Of a stretch of DNA of 64,000 nucleotides, positions 1 through 13,400 are shown piece by piece. The DNA lies in NCBI RefSeq assembly GCF_036711975.1, contig NC_091975.1, forward strand, positions 1,304,501 through 1,368,500, read 5' to 3'. The notes beneath the pieces were generated by a model. It saw nothing but the letters and a program-made list of their open reading frames with translations, had not been told where the DNA came from and did no database searches. The translations under genes and the position numbers were made by a program. Position 1 is the first letter of the stretch. Every line of letters starts with the position of its first letter. This DNA is from Onthophagus taurus. Lineage: Eukaryota; Arthropoda; Insecta; Coleoptera; Scarabaeidae.

Positions 1-430
1 TATTCTTAACAATATTGCTCTCTTTGATTTTTGCTCTCAGATACATAGATATCGAGAAAACTACGAAAATATGAAAACTTGATGAATTTTGTTTTTTACT
101 AGGTGTTATGGTAACATTTGGGACTTGAAGCGTCTTACAAAAAAACCTTTAGAACAATAGTTGTAGCAAATTTTATCCTTAACAATATTACTCTCTTGCG
201 CTTTTGCTCTAAAATGCATAGATATCGAGAAAAACGTGAAAATATGCAAATTTGATGAATTTCGTTGTTTTACTAGATGTTATTGTAACACTTGGGATTC
301 GGAACATGTTACAAAAAAACTTTTAGTATAAAAGTTGTAGCAAATTTTATTCTAAACAATATTGCTCTCTTTGACTTTTGCTCTTAGATTCATCAATATC
401 GAGAAAAATATGAAAATTTATGCTGCTTTA
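1..430. repeat. Diverged copies of the 175-bp satellite
   Basis: At least two degraded tandem copies of the family that fills Hr39 intron 1. Shared landmarks are a block reading gcaaattttatycttaacaa, a block reading attgctcttttt-like, and gatatcgagaaaaa. Divergence between copies is far higher here than in the intron 1 array, so this is an old outlying block. Confidence 0.75.
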
Positions 431-479
431 TACTTTTTGCAGATAACCATTAATTTGAGAAATGCTGAAGAACTGAAGT

Positions 480-840
480 ACTGAAGAAAATCTAGATATC
501 ATGCTAATTGAGTAATCTAGTTTTCTGCCAATAGTATCTTGTCCTTTAGCAGCAATATTTATTAACAGTCTTCTGCAAACATTGTTTAGTCTTCTATTAG
601 CAGCATCTAATCGTCTGTCACAACAACTATTGTCTTCTGTCAGCAATGCTTAGTCTTCTGCCAACAACATTTGGTCCTCCATTAGCAATATCTAGTCGTA
701 TATAAGCAGTACTTAATCTTCTGCAAGCAGAACCAGCGTTCTATCAGCAGTATCTAGCCTACTACCAGCTATATTTGTTATTCACTGGGAATGTCTAGTA
801 TTCTGTAAGCAGTGAGTAATCATCAATAGTCCTCAATACA
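480..840. repeat. Degenerate minisatellite, same family as 24720-26400
   Basis: Short degenerate units built on 'cagtatctagtcttctg' and 'gcaatattta' repeat through this stretch. The same units form the 206-bp higher-order array at 24720-26400, for example the shared block tcttgtcctttagcagcaat. Open frames here are repeat by-products. Confidence 0.7.
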
Positions 841-1422
841 GCTAAAGTAAATTATTTCCAGTTTGAAAATAAAATTGAAGCAACATTTGCAAATAGACAC
901 CCAAGTTGAAGCTGTGGCAAGACAAATTCCTCTTCAACAACAGCCCAATTCCAATTTAGTCACTAACTGAAACATAAGCATTGATCTTCTAAGTCTTTAT
1001 TTTTAATAATTTAAATACACAATTGCTGTACAAAAAGCTCCAATAGTGTTTTATCCTCTACAATAATATATAAAAATATATTATCATTAAATACCTTACA
1101 TCTAAATTGATTATTTACAAATTACAAGCAAAAAGTGGGAATGTTTCACTTAATCTAAGCGTTTTATAAAAAAATACAAGTCATTTAATAACTTTGTGGG
1201 CCTCCTTAACAATTAATTATTGCACCAAGCTGTGTTTCATCAAATTCTAAGTAGATCATACGTGTGTTAATAATAAATATTAAGTTAAAAACATTTAATA
1301 ATAATAACTTTGGTTAATTTCGCTTATTATTATTACTTTGGTTTCAAAAAAAACCCTTAATACTCATTTAATACATCATAAAATTATAAGTACTTATTAT
1401 TAATTAGTTGATGATCATTTTT
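841..1422. other. AT-rich gap, Rab9 3' flank
   Basis: No gene is seen. This lies downstream of Rab9 on the minus strand and probably contains its 3' UTR. No recognisable RNA gene or mobile element is visible. Confidence 0.5.
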
Positions 1423-2196
1423 TTATTCTTCAGAGTTTCCTGAACAACAAGAAGTTCGATTATCCCCATTTTTCTTTCGCAAATCGATGGTATCATCACA
1501 GGAATGATTCTCATTTCGATCTGCTCGACTTTCAGCTCTTAACCAGAATTGAACTGCCATTTTAAAAGCTTCCTGAACGTTGTTAGAGCTTTTTGCTGAT
1601 GTTTCAATAAAGCTTGAGATGTTATTTTCATTGCACCAAGCTTCCAACTCAATTAAAGCAACCTCTCTTTGTTCGCTAACCACATCTGACTAAAATTTTT
1701 GATTTAATTAATTAATTAATTAAAAGGGTTCTAATAAATAATAAAACACACCTTATTTCCTACAACGATAAAAGGGAATTGGACGCTTTCTTTTACATCG
1801 GCGTAAAACAAAAATTCGTTTTTCCACATTGAGAGGTTACGAAAGCTTACTTTATCGTCTATGGAGTAAGTTAAAATGCAAATATCGCTTCCTCTGTAAA
1901 ATGGGGTTCGTAATGTTTTAAATCTTTCTTGTCCTGCTGTGTCCCAAATCTACACAAACTTAATTAACAATGAATTAACACAATTTAACATTTACCTGTA
2001 ATGTATAAGTTTCCCCATCAATTTCGATATCTTTATTAAGGAATTCTACTCCTATTGTGTGATAAGAATGTTCATCGAAGTGATTAGAAACGAATCGATT
2101 CATCAAACAACTTTTTCCGACGCCCCCATCGCCAAGAATGACCACTTTGAGCATGGTGTTCTTGTTCGCGGGGCGCATTGTGACTCTACTGGACAT
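1423..2196 (-). CDS. Rab9: Rab9 small GTPase, 3 coding exons
   Basis: Exons on the minus strand are 2196-1996, 1949-1752 and 1689-1423, with GT-AG junctions, giving 221 residues. Seen: P-loop GDGGVGKS, effector region HTIGVEFLNKD (diagnostic of Rab9), DTAGQE, NKSD in place of NKxD, and ETSAK. Rab9 is a late-endosome GTPase that directs mannose-6-phosphate receptor and retrograde traffic to the trans-Golgi. The start is the first ATG of exon 1; a second in-frame Met follows at residue 7. Oddity: the prenylatable cysteine pair (TSCC) is followed by six residues, SGNSEE, whereas mammalian Rab9 ends at CC. A different last exon or an unusual geranylgeranylation context is possible. The orthology call is firm; the C-terminus is less certain. 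Confidence 0.95.
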
Positions 2197-2322
2197 TTTT
2201 GTGGTTGTTTATGATTTTATTAGTGAAACGGTGGTGGTTGATAACAAAAAAGTACTTTCCATATCGTCAGTTTTGTGAATTCCTGTGAATTACATACGGT
2301 TTTATTTTATGTGACAGTTGAG

Positions 2323-3000
2323 ATGTCATAATCATAACCTTCAAATTTTATTACTTAAATTAAAATGGGTTCGATTAAAATTGTTTTAAATCAATTTATA
2401 TTTATTTAATTAATTTATTGGATTTATTATGTTAATAATTAATTAATTTATTAATTTTTTTAGGTTGATATAGATTAATATAATTATAAATGAAGAAATT
2501 AGAATTAATTGTTTCGATTGATTCAATATTTTTATTGTGACTCTTATCAATGATGTCATAATCATAACCTTCAAATTTTATTACTTAAATTAAAATGGGT
2601 TCGATTAAAATTGTTTTAAATCAATTTATATTTATTTAATTAATTTATTAGATTTATTATGTTAATAATTAATTAATTTATTAATTGTTTTAGGTTGATA
2701 TAGATTAATATAATTATAAATGAAGAAATTAGAATTAATTGTTTCGATTGATTCAATATTTTTATTGTGACTCTTATCAATGATGTCATAATCATAACCT
2801 TCAAATTTTATTACTTAAATTAAAATGGGTTCGATTAAAATTGTTTTAAATCAATTTATATTTATTTAATTAATTTATTGGATTTATTATGTTAATAATT
2901 AATTAATTTATTAATTTTTTTAGGTTGATATAGATTAATATAATTATAAATGAAGAAATTAGAATTAATTGTTTCGATTGATTCAATATTTTTATCATTG
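2323..3000. repeat. 230-bp tandem triplication upstream of Rab9
   Basis: Three nearly identical copies begin at about 2323, 2553 and 2783, each starting atgtcataatcataacct. They differ at only a few positions (for example gga versus aga, ttttt versus ttgtt). The array starts about 130 bp upstream of the Rab9 start codon, so it may sit in or beside the promoter. Confidence 0.9.
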
Positions 3001-4428
3001 TTTGGTTGATTATTACTAGTTTGCTAAAAATAGACTGTTAATAACCAAGATTTATTATAAATAATCTGATTTATAATTAAATTGAATTAAAATAAACTAA
3101 AATAAAAAAAAATTTGCTACATCAATTTTCTAAGTTAATTATTTATTAAAAAAATATTTATATGATGTATTTTTGATTCATTATAAACAATTTATATCCA
3201 AAAAAAAATCCTGCGTCACCTTTAATTTGTCAGTTAAGTTAAGTTAAGTTTAGTTTTATATCTATAAAGGTTTTAATAAAACGATCAATTTTCTCGTGTA
3301 TATAGTCGTATATTTTGAAAAAAATACAAAAGTTGCACTTTGTATAATTTCCTACGTGTATATAACGTTTATGTATATATATATATATATATTATAAAAA
3401 GGAAAAATCCGGAGTAAAAACTTCGCTTATTAAGATCTAATACTGCGTAGAAGCAGCCTGGAAGGCCCCCCATTAAGTCTTATCGGTCGACACCACTCTT
3501 AATTTTTCTCCTAATTTAATTATGATTCTTGTCACAGTCAACGTGTTAAGGTTTTAATTATATCCTCGTCTCATTTAATCATTTTTTCCGATTATTTAAG
3601 TATTACAATTCGCTAAATATTACAATAAATTGGGTCATTGAAGCTCATTGGGTTCTTCTTTCGAATTCTTTTAAATAAATAGAGAGAGTTAATTGTTTTA
3701 GAGAGACTATTTACAACAATAGTCGACGAATAATTGAAATGGAATGATTAACGTGTTGGAAGTTTACAATGCTCGATTTTGGTCGTTTTTTTTTTTCTTT
3801 TTTTGATTTAATGTTTGAGCGATCCTTTTTTAATCTAATATAATTAATTAACCATCTATGTGTGTATATATATAAAAAATTAACGATTTTTTTCTTTACT
3901 AATTTCTTTCTTAATCTAATAACTTCTAAATTTATTTTTTTTCGTTCTCTCCTATTAATTGTATACATATTTATAATACATAATTATATACTGAGACACT
4001 TATATATGTATATAATAAAACAGTAGCAAAAAAATATATAAAACTTAAATAAAAATGAAATTACATGTGCTATTATTATAATATTGTAATGATATATACA
4101 TCTTAATCGACTTTTTTTATATTTTTTTAATAAAAAAAAATAGATATTTAAAGATATTAAAGGGCTAAGTACGTATTTGCGGCTTTTTCGCCTTCTTAAA
4201 GCTATCTGGTTAAAAGGACGTGAGAAACTAATTAAAAGGAAAAAGAAATAGGAATACTAATCAATAAAAATAATAAAAAAAATAACTGAACATGAAGCAA
4301 TACTGTCTGTAGATCCCACCACCGATTTTTATTCATTTTTTTCTTTTAATTATTATTCTTGTTTAAGCGTAAGGCACGATATATTCTTTTTAATTAATTT
4401 TATCTCCCCTCTTTCGTCATTTTTATAT
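3001..4428. other. AT-rich region, probable Hr39 3' UTR and flank
   Basis: Very AT-rich, with several poly(A/T) and TA runs (for example TATATATATA at 3374). No convincing coding sequence. The part next to 4429 is expected to be the Hr39 3' UTR on the minus strand; its end cannot be placed. Confidence 0.45.
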
Positions 4429-7400
4429 TTAGTGGTCACCGCGCAGCAGTTCCATCAACAAATTAAAACTTGGACCTTCCCCATCTTTCGTTTTTATCGT
4501 CAACAACTCTTTCCCAGCCTAAAAAATAACACAAAAATAATTAATATTCACTTAAGTTCATTAATTAACGTCTAGGTTACTATGAAAATGCTTAGAAAGT
4601 TTCTGGGGACTTTTCGACATCAATAAATGTCGTCTGGGAATCTCCAAAAATGCGTTTAGACAATTTTTGATAATTTTGGAAATTTATAGAAACGTCTGGG
4701 TCGTTAAGGAAACGTTTAAAAAGCTCTAGGTGTCTTTTTAACATCTGTAACTGTTGTTGGAGAATCTTAAAAGGTACCTAGAAGGCGTTTAGACACTTTT
4801 TAATAATTATGGAAACCCTTAAAAATGTCTGGGTAATATAGAAAAAACAATAATAGCTTCCAAAGACTTTTTGACATCTATAACTGTCGTCTGGAAATCT
4901 CCAAAACTAGCCAAAATGCGTTTAGACAATTTTTGATAATTTTGGAAATTTATAGAAACGTCTGGGTCGTTAAGGAAACGTTTAAAAAGCTCTAGGTGTC
5001 TTTTTAACATCTATAACTGTTGTTGGAGAATCTTAAAAGGTACCTAGAAGGCGTTTAGACACTTTTTAATAATTATGGAAACCCTTAAAAATGTCTGGGT
5101 AATATAGAAAAAACAATAATAGCTTCCAAAGACTTTTTGACATCTATAACTGTCGTCTGGGAATCTCCAAAATTAGCCAAAATGCGTTTAGACAATTTTT
5201 GATAATTTTGTAAATTTATAGAAACGTCTGGGTCGTTAAGGAAACGTTTAAAAAGCTCTAGGTGTCTTTTTAACATCTGTAACTGTTGTTGGAGAATCTT
5301 AAAAGGTACCTAGAAGGCGTTTAGACACTTTTTAATAATTATGGAAACGCTTAAAAATGTCTGGGTAATATAGAAAAAACAATAATAGCTTCCAAAGACT
5401 TTTTGACATCTATAACTGTCGTCTGGGAATCTCCAAAACTAGCCAAAATGCGTTTAGACAATTTTTGATAATTTTGGAAATTTATAGAAACGTCTGGGTC
5501 GTTAAGGAAACGTTTAAAAAGCTCTAGGTGTGTTTTTAACATCTGTAACTGTTGTTGGAGAATCTTAAAAGGTACCTAGAAGGCGTTTAGACACTTTTTA
5601 ATAATTATGGAAACCCTTAAAAATGTCTGGGTAATATAGAAAAAACAATAATAGCTTCCAAAGACTTTTTAACATCTATAACTGTCGTCTGGGAATCTCC
5701 AAAACTAGCCAAAATGCGTTTAGACACTTTTCAATAATTATGGAAACCCTTAAAAATGTCTGGGTAATAAAGAAAAAACAATAATAGCTTCCAAAGACTT
5801 TTTGACATCTATAACTGTCGTCTGGGAATCTCCAAAACTAGCCAAAATGCGTTTAGACAATTTTTGATAATTTTGGAAATTTATAGAAACGTCTGGGTCG
5901 TTAAGGAAACGTTTAAAAAGCTCTAGGTGTCTTTTTAACATCTGTAACTGTTGTTGGAGAATCTTAAAGGTACCTAGAAGGCGTTTAGACACTTTTTAAT
6001 AATTATGGAAACCCTTAAAAATGTCTGGGTAATATAGAAAAAACAATAATAGCTTCCAAAGACTTTTTGACATCTATAACTGTCGTCTGGGAATCTCCAA
6101 AACTAGCCAAAATGCGTTTAGACAATTTTTGATAATTTTGGAAATTTATAGAAACATCTGGGTCGTTAAGGAAACGTTTAGAAAGCTTTAGGTGTCTTTT
6201 TAACATCTGTAACTGTTGTTGGAGAATCTTAAAAGGTACCTAGAAGGCGTTTAGACACTTTTTAATAATTATGGAAACCCTTAAAAATGTCTGGGTAATA
6301 TAGAAAAAACAATAATAGCTTCCAAAGACTTTTTGACATCTATAACTGTCGTCTGGGAATCTCCACAACTAGCCAAAATGCGTTTAGACAATTTTTGATA
6401 ATGTTGGAAATTTATAGAAACGTCTGGGTTGTTAAGGAAACGTTTAAAAAGCTCTAGGTGTCTTTTTAACATCTGTAACTGTTGTTGGAGAATCTTAAAA
6501 GGTACCTAGAAGGCGTTTAGACACTTTTTAATAATTATGGAAACCCTTAAAAATGTCTGGGTAATATAGAAAAAATAATAATAGCTACCAAAGACTTTTT
6601 GACATCTATAACTGTCGTCTGGAAATCTCCAAAACTAGCCAAAATGCGTTTAGACAATTTTTGATAATTTTGGAAATTTATAGAAACGTCTGGGTCGTTA
6701 AGGAAACGTTTAAAAAGCTTTAGGTGTCCTTTTAACATCTGTAACTGTTGTTGGAGAATCTTAAAAGGTACCTAGAAGGCGTTTAGACACTTTTTAATAA
6801 TTATGGAAACCCTTAAAAATGTCTGGGTAATATAGAAAAAACAATAATAGCTTCCAAAGACTTTTTGACATCTATAACTGTCGTCTGGGAATCTCCAAAA
6901 CTAGCCAAAATGCGTTTAGACAATTTTTGATAATTTTGGAAATTTATAGAAACGTCTGGGTCGTTAAGGAAACGTTTAAAAAGCTCTAGGTGTCTTTTTA
7001 ACATCTGTAACTGTTGTTGGAGAATCTTAAAAGGTACCTAGAAGGCGTTTAGACACTTTTTAATAATTATGGAAACCCTTAAAAATGTCTGGGTAATATA
7101 GAAAAAACAATAATAGCTTCCAAAGACTTTTTGACATCTATAACTGTCGTCTGGGAATCTCCAAAACTAGCCAAAATGCGTTTAGACAATTTTTGATAAT
7201 TTTGGAAATTTATAGAAACGTCTGGGTCGTTAAGAAAACGTTTAAAAAGCTCTAGGTGTCTTGTTAACATCTGTAACTGTTGTTGGAGAATCTTAAAAGG
7301 TACCTAGAAGGCGTTTAGACACTTTTTAATAATTACGGAAACCCTTAAAAATGTCTGGGTAATATAGAAAAAACAATAATAGCTTCCAAAGAGTTTTTGA

Positions 7401-10400
7401 CATCTATAACTGTCGTCTGGGAATCTCCAAAACTAGCCAAAATGCGTTTAGACAATTTTCGATAATTTTGGAAATTTATAGAAACGTCTGGGTCGTTAAG
7501 GAAACGTTTAAAAAGCTCTAGGTGTCTTTTTAACATCTGTAACTGTTGTTGGAGAATCTTAAAAGGTACCTAGAAGGCGTTTAGACACTTTTTAATAATT
7601 ATGGAAACGCTTAAAAATGTCTGGGTAATATAGAAAAAACAATAATAGCTTCCAAAGACTTTTTGACATCTATAACTGTCGTCTGGGAATCTCCAAAAGT
7701 GCCCAAAAAGCGTTTAGACACTTTTCAATAATTATGGAAACACTTAAAAATGTCTGGGTAATATAGAAAAAACAATAATAGCTTCCAAAGACTTTTTGAC
7801 ATCTATAACTGTCGTCTGGGAATCTCCAAAAGTGCCCAAAAAGCGTTTAGACACTTTTCAATAATTATGGAAACACTTAAAAATGTCTGGTTAATTTATA
7901 AAAAACAATGATAAGCTTCCCAAGTCTTTTTGACATCAATGAGTGTCACCTGGGAATCTCCAAAAGTGCCCAAAAAGCGTTTAGACACTTTTCAATAATT
8001 ATGGAAACACTTAAAAATGTCTGGTTAATTTATAAAAAACAATAATAAGCTTCCCAAGTCTTTTTGACATCAATGAGTGTCACCTGGGAATCTCCAAAAG
8101 TGCCCAAAAAGCGTTTAGACACTTTTCAATAATTATGGAAAAACTTAAAAATGTCTGGGTAATATAGAAAAAACAATAATAGCTTCCAAAGACTTTTTGA
8201 CATCTATAACTGTCGTCTGGGAATCTCCAAAAGTGCCCAAAAAGCGTTTAGACACTTTTTAATAATTATGGAAACACTTAAAAATGTCTGGGTAATATAG
8301 AAAAAACAATAATAAGCTTCCCAAGTCTTTTTGACATCAATGAGTGTCACCTGGGAATCTCCAAAAGTACCCAGAAAGTGTTTAGACACAAAAATAATTA
8401 GTTAATATTAACCTGACACGTTCGTTGCAACTCTGGTATTCTCAACAATAACTCCCCAAATTTCGCTGGTAAGTCGGGATAATGAACGAGGGTGTAATCT
8501 TGAAGGGCTTTTAAAGCTTTCTCTTGGGAGGCGCGAACCTTTTCAGCCTCTTTTAACTCAGATGTATCTAAATAACAAAACCAAACTTTAGTTTTTACAT
8601 AAATTAATTAATTAGAACATTACCAGAAGTTAACAAAACAATAACTTTCATCGCAACATATTCGTATTTATCGACCCTTAACCTCCGCAATTGCTCCGTA
8701 AAATTTAACATTCGCTCGATGCATGCCTGCATGCCTAAATCGCGAGCTTGTGCCAAAGTCAATGATTTCCCCAAAGATATCCGAATCTCGCCCGGATTTT
8801 CCATCGAGCGAAAACAACAAGAAAATAATAATAATTCGCACCAAGAATTTATTAAAAGGCAAATTTGATCGTCGATCTAAAATTGTTAAAAAAATTTATT
8901 TAATTAATTTAATTAGTTAATTAACTTACGGATATATTTTTAAATAACGGCAAGCTTTTACACCACTTAACAATTTTATACAGTCTATGATCAGCAATAT
9001 TGCACAAATTTGCAACGAAATCCGGGTTGGTATCCGCGGAACCTGCCAAACCCGTCCCGGCCAATAATGGATGCGTTGAAAGGTTATGGATCGTGGAACC
9101 TTCCCTTGATAAAGTCCCCTCCGAGTTTAATTTGTTAAGTTCGGATTCGCTGTAATGCCATAAATGCTCCACTCCCATTATTTCCTGAAAAACATGGTTA
9201 AAATGCAAATAATAATTCATAATGAATTAACTTACTTGCAATAATGGTGGAATTTCATGTCGCGAACCCAACCTTTTACTGGATAAATGGGGGGATATCC
9301 CCACATCTGGAGGTTCCAACTTGACAGTTAAATGGGAATGTTCGCCCAAACCGTGCCTAAGATCACCTTGCGAGCTCGCGCGGAGATCCCCGTGGCCCGT
9401 TAATGAAGGAGGCAATGAATATGAACATTGATAAGTCGATCGGCCACCTCGAGTTCTATCTTCTCGTATCGCTGTTAACAAATATTGTTCAAAATTTTCA
9501 TTTATTTCATTTTTAATCATATATAAATGCGTTTAGACACTTTTTGACAATTTTGAGGAACGTCCGAATTAACTAATGAAGCTTCTAGAGGCATTTTGGC
9601 ACGCTTAAGTGTATCTAAAACTATCTAAAAGACGTTTAGACACTTTTTGACAATTTTAAACATTTTTAGGAACGTCTGGATAACCTAGTAAGCCAATAAT
9701 AAGCTTCTAGAAACATTTTGACATATTAAAAGTACCCAAAAAGCATTTAGACACTTTTTAATGATTATGGAAATCCATAAAAATGTCTTAGTTATGCAAG
9801 AAAAACATTTATGAACTTCCGGAGACTTTTTGACATCTATAATTGTCGTCTGGGAATCTCCAAAAGTACACAGAAAACGTTTAGACGCTTTTTGACAATT
9901 ATGAAATTATTTTGGAAGCCTAGTAAGGCAATAAGAAGCTTGTAGAGACATTTTCACATATTTGAAAGTACCCTAAAAGCATTTAGACACTTTTTAAAGA
10001 TTATGGAAATCCATCAAAATTTCTTAGTTGTGTAAAAAAACATTTATGAACTTCCGGACATGGTACTAGGTGACTAAAATCATCTGTAAATTACTTAATT
10101 ATGATGAAAAAATTAAAAAATATGATTTTGGTGTTTATGAAAAGTGTTTCAAAGACACCAGAAAATAGAAAAATCCTATGGGTGTGTGTCAAAATGTTAC
10201 TAATCGATTGGAAATATCTTCAGCTTCTTTGGCAAAGGCAAAAGGAACTAATAAAATGAAAGGAGCTGATTTGCAGACTTTAAAATATGGGTTGGGTTGG
10301 GTTGGGATGTCGATCGGCCACCTCGAGTTCTATCTTCTCGTATCGCTGTTAACAAATATTGTTCAAAATTTTCATTTATTTTATTTTTAATTATATATAA

Positions 10401-13400
10401 ATGCGTTTAGACACTTTTTGACAAATTTAAAAATTCTAAGGAACGTCCGAATTAACTAATGAAGCTTCTAGAGGCATTTTGGCACGCTTAAGTGTATCTA
10501 AAACTATCTAAAAGACGTTTAGACACTTTTTGACAATTTTGAACATTTTTAAGAACGTCTGGATAACCTAGTACGCCAATAATAAGCTTCTAGAAACATT
10601 TTGACATATTAAAAGTACCCAAAAAGCATTTAGACACTTTTTAATGATTATGGAAATCCATAAAAATGTCTTAGTTATATAAGAAAAACATTTATGAACT
10701 TCCGGAGACTTTTTGACATCTATAATTTTCGTCTGGCAATCTCCAAAAGTACTCAGAAAACGTTTAGACACTTTTTGACAATTATGAAATTACTTGGGAA
10801 GCCTAGTAAGGCAATAAGAAGCTTGTAGAGACAATTTCACATATTTGAAAGTACCCTAAAAGCATTTAGACACTTTTTAAAGATTATAGAAATCCATAAA
10901 AATTTCTTAGTTGTGTAAAAAAACATTTATGAACTTCCGGACATGGTACTAGTTGACTAAAATCATCTGTAAATTACTTAATTATGATGAAACAATTAAA
11001 AAATATGATTTTGGTGTTTATGAAAAGTGTTTCAAAGACACCAGAAAATAGAAAAATCCTATGGGTGTGTGTCAAAATGGTACTAATCGATTGGAAATAT
11101 CTTCAGCTTCTTTGGCAAAGGCAAAAGGAACTAATAAAATGAAAGGAGCTGATTTGCAGACTTTAAAATATGGGTTGGGTTGGGTTGGGTTGTCGATCGG
11201 CCACCTCGAGTTCTATCTTCTCGTATCGCTGTTAACAAATATTGTTCAAAATTTTCATTTATTTCATTTTTAATTATATATAAATGCGTTTAGACACTTT
11301 TTGACAATTTTAAAAATTCTAAGTAACGTCCGAATTAACTAATGAAGCTTCTAGAGGCATTTTGGCACGCTTAAATGTCTTCTGGAAATCATCAAAACTA
11401 TCTAAAAGGCGTTTAGATACTTTTTGACAATTTTGAACATTTTTAGGAACGTCGGATAACCTAGTACGCCAATAATAAGCTTCTAGAAACATTTTGACAT
11501 ATTAAAAGTACCCAAAAAGCATTTAGACACTTTTTAATGATTATGGAAATCCGTAAAAATGTCTTAGTTATGTAAGAAAAACATTTATGAACTTCCGGAG
11601 ACTTTTTGACATCTATAATTGTCGTCTGGGAATCTCCAAAAGTACTCAGAAAACGTTTAGACACTTTTTGACAATTATGAAATTTCTTGGGAAGCCTAGT
11701 AAGGTAATAAGAAGCTTGTAAAGACATTTTCACATATTTGAAAGTACTTTAAAAGCATTTAGACACTTTTTAAAGATTATGGAAATCCATAAAAATGGCT
11801 TAGTTGTGTAAAAAAACATTTATGAACTTCCGGACATGGTACTAGTTGACTAAAATCATCTGAAAATTACTTAATTATGGTGAAAAAATTAAAAAATATG
11901 ATTTTGGTGTTTATGAAAAGTGTTTCAAAGACACCAGAAAATAGAAAAAGCCTATGAGTGTGTGTCAAAATGATACTAATTGACTAAAATCATTTGTAAA
12001 TTATTTAATTATGGTGAAAAAATTAAAAAATGTGATTTAGGTGTTTATGAAAAGTGTTTCAAAGACACCAGAAAATAGAAAAATCCTATGGGTGTGTGTC
12101 AAAATGATACTAATTGACTAAAATCATTTGTAAATTATTTAATTATGGTGAAAAAATTAAAAAATGTGATTTAGGTGTTTATGAAAAATGTTTCAGACAC
12201 CAGAAAATAGAAAAATCCTATGGGTGTGTGTCAAAATGATACTAATTGACTAAAATCATTTGTAAATTATTTAATTATGGTGAAAAAATTTAAAAATATG
12301 ATTTAGGTGTTTATGAAAAATGTTTCAAAGACACCAGAAAATAGAAAAAGCCTATGGGTGTGTGTCAAAATGATACTAATTGACTAAAATCATTTGTAAA
12401 TTATTTAATTATGGTGAAAAAATTAAAAAATGTGATTTAGGTGTTTATGAAAAATGTTTCAAAGACGCCAGAAAATAGAAAAATCCTATGGGTGTGTGTC
12501 AAAATGATACTAATTGACTAAAATCATTTGTAAATTATTTAATTATGGTGAAAAAATTAAAAAATGTGATTTAGGTGTTTATGAAAAATGTTTCAAAGAC
12601 GCCAGAAAATAGAAAAATCCTATGGGTGTGTGTCAAAATGGTACTAATCGATTACAAATATCTTCAGCTTCTTTGGCAAAAGCAAAAGGAACTAATAAAA
12701 TGAAAGGAGATGATTTGCAGACTTTAAAATATGCGTAAAGCTGTTTATAATTACCTTCTAATTTCATTCCACATTTAAGACACTTATCGAATCGACACGC
12801 GGGACATTTTTTCCTCGTCGCAACCGTAACAGGACAGGCAGCGCCCCGAAGACATACATAATTCTTCCGATTTTGCACAGTCCGTTTAAAGAATCCCTTG
12901 CATGATTCGCAGCTAAAAATTCCGTAGTGAAATCCAGAAATTTTATCACCACAAATCGGACACGGGCTATTTATTAACTGTTGGCGAGAAATCCCCGTTT
13001 GCGCAGTCAGAGGATTCGCGTGGACCAACCCGGATTTATCTTCCTGTTCATCCAACAATAAACCTTCGTGTTCAGTATTCGAATAATGCACACTCTGATC
13101 ATCTTGCACGCTACGATATAATACTCCGTGGTGATGTAATGGACTATTGTGTATGTTTGGTACATTATGTCTACCCTAAATAATTAATTAATACAAATTT
13201 TTTTTTAAATATAATTTTTTTACCTGTATAGGACTATGTGTAGGTGAAAATTGCTGAGTGGGCGAAACGGAAACGGAAACACTCGAACAACTATAACAAC
13301 TCGAATGGGATGCATCACTATTATTTCTGCTTAAATTCGGGGTGAGAGTAACGTGTCGTTGAGTTAATGGGCTTTGATTGGGCGAACTAAAAACGCTGTA

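Noticed and set aside
3410-3500. Possible structured RNA (GC-richer patch with ggccccccc-like run)
   Set aside because: No recognisable tRNA, snRNA or rRNA landmark could be matched by eye.
4819-7536. Series of near-identical 63-codon minus-strand frames that could look like a tandem peptide gene family
   Set aside because: They follow a 266-bp satellite period (not a multiple of 3), shift frame each unit, lie in an intron and have no signal peptide or splice logic.
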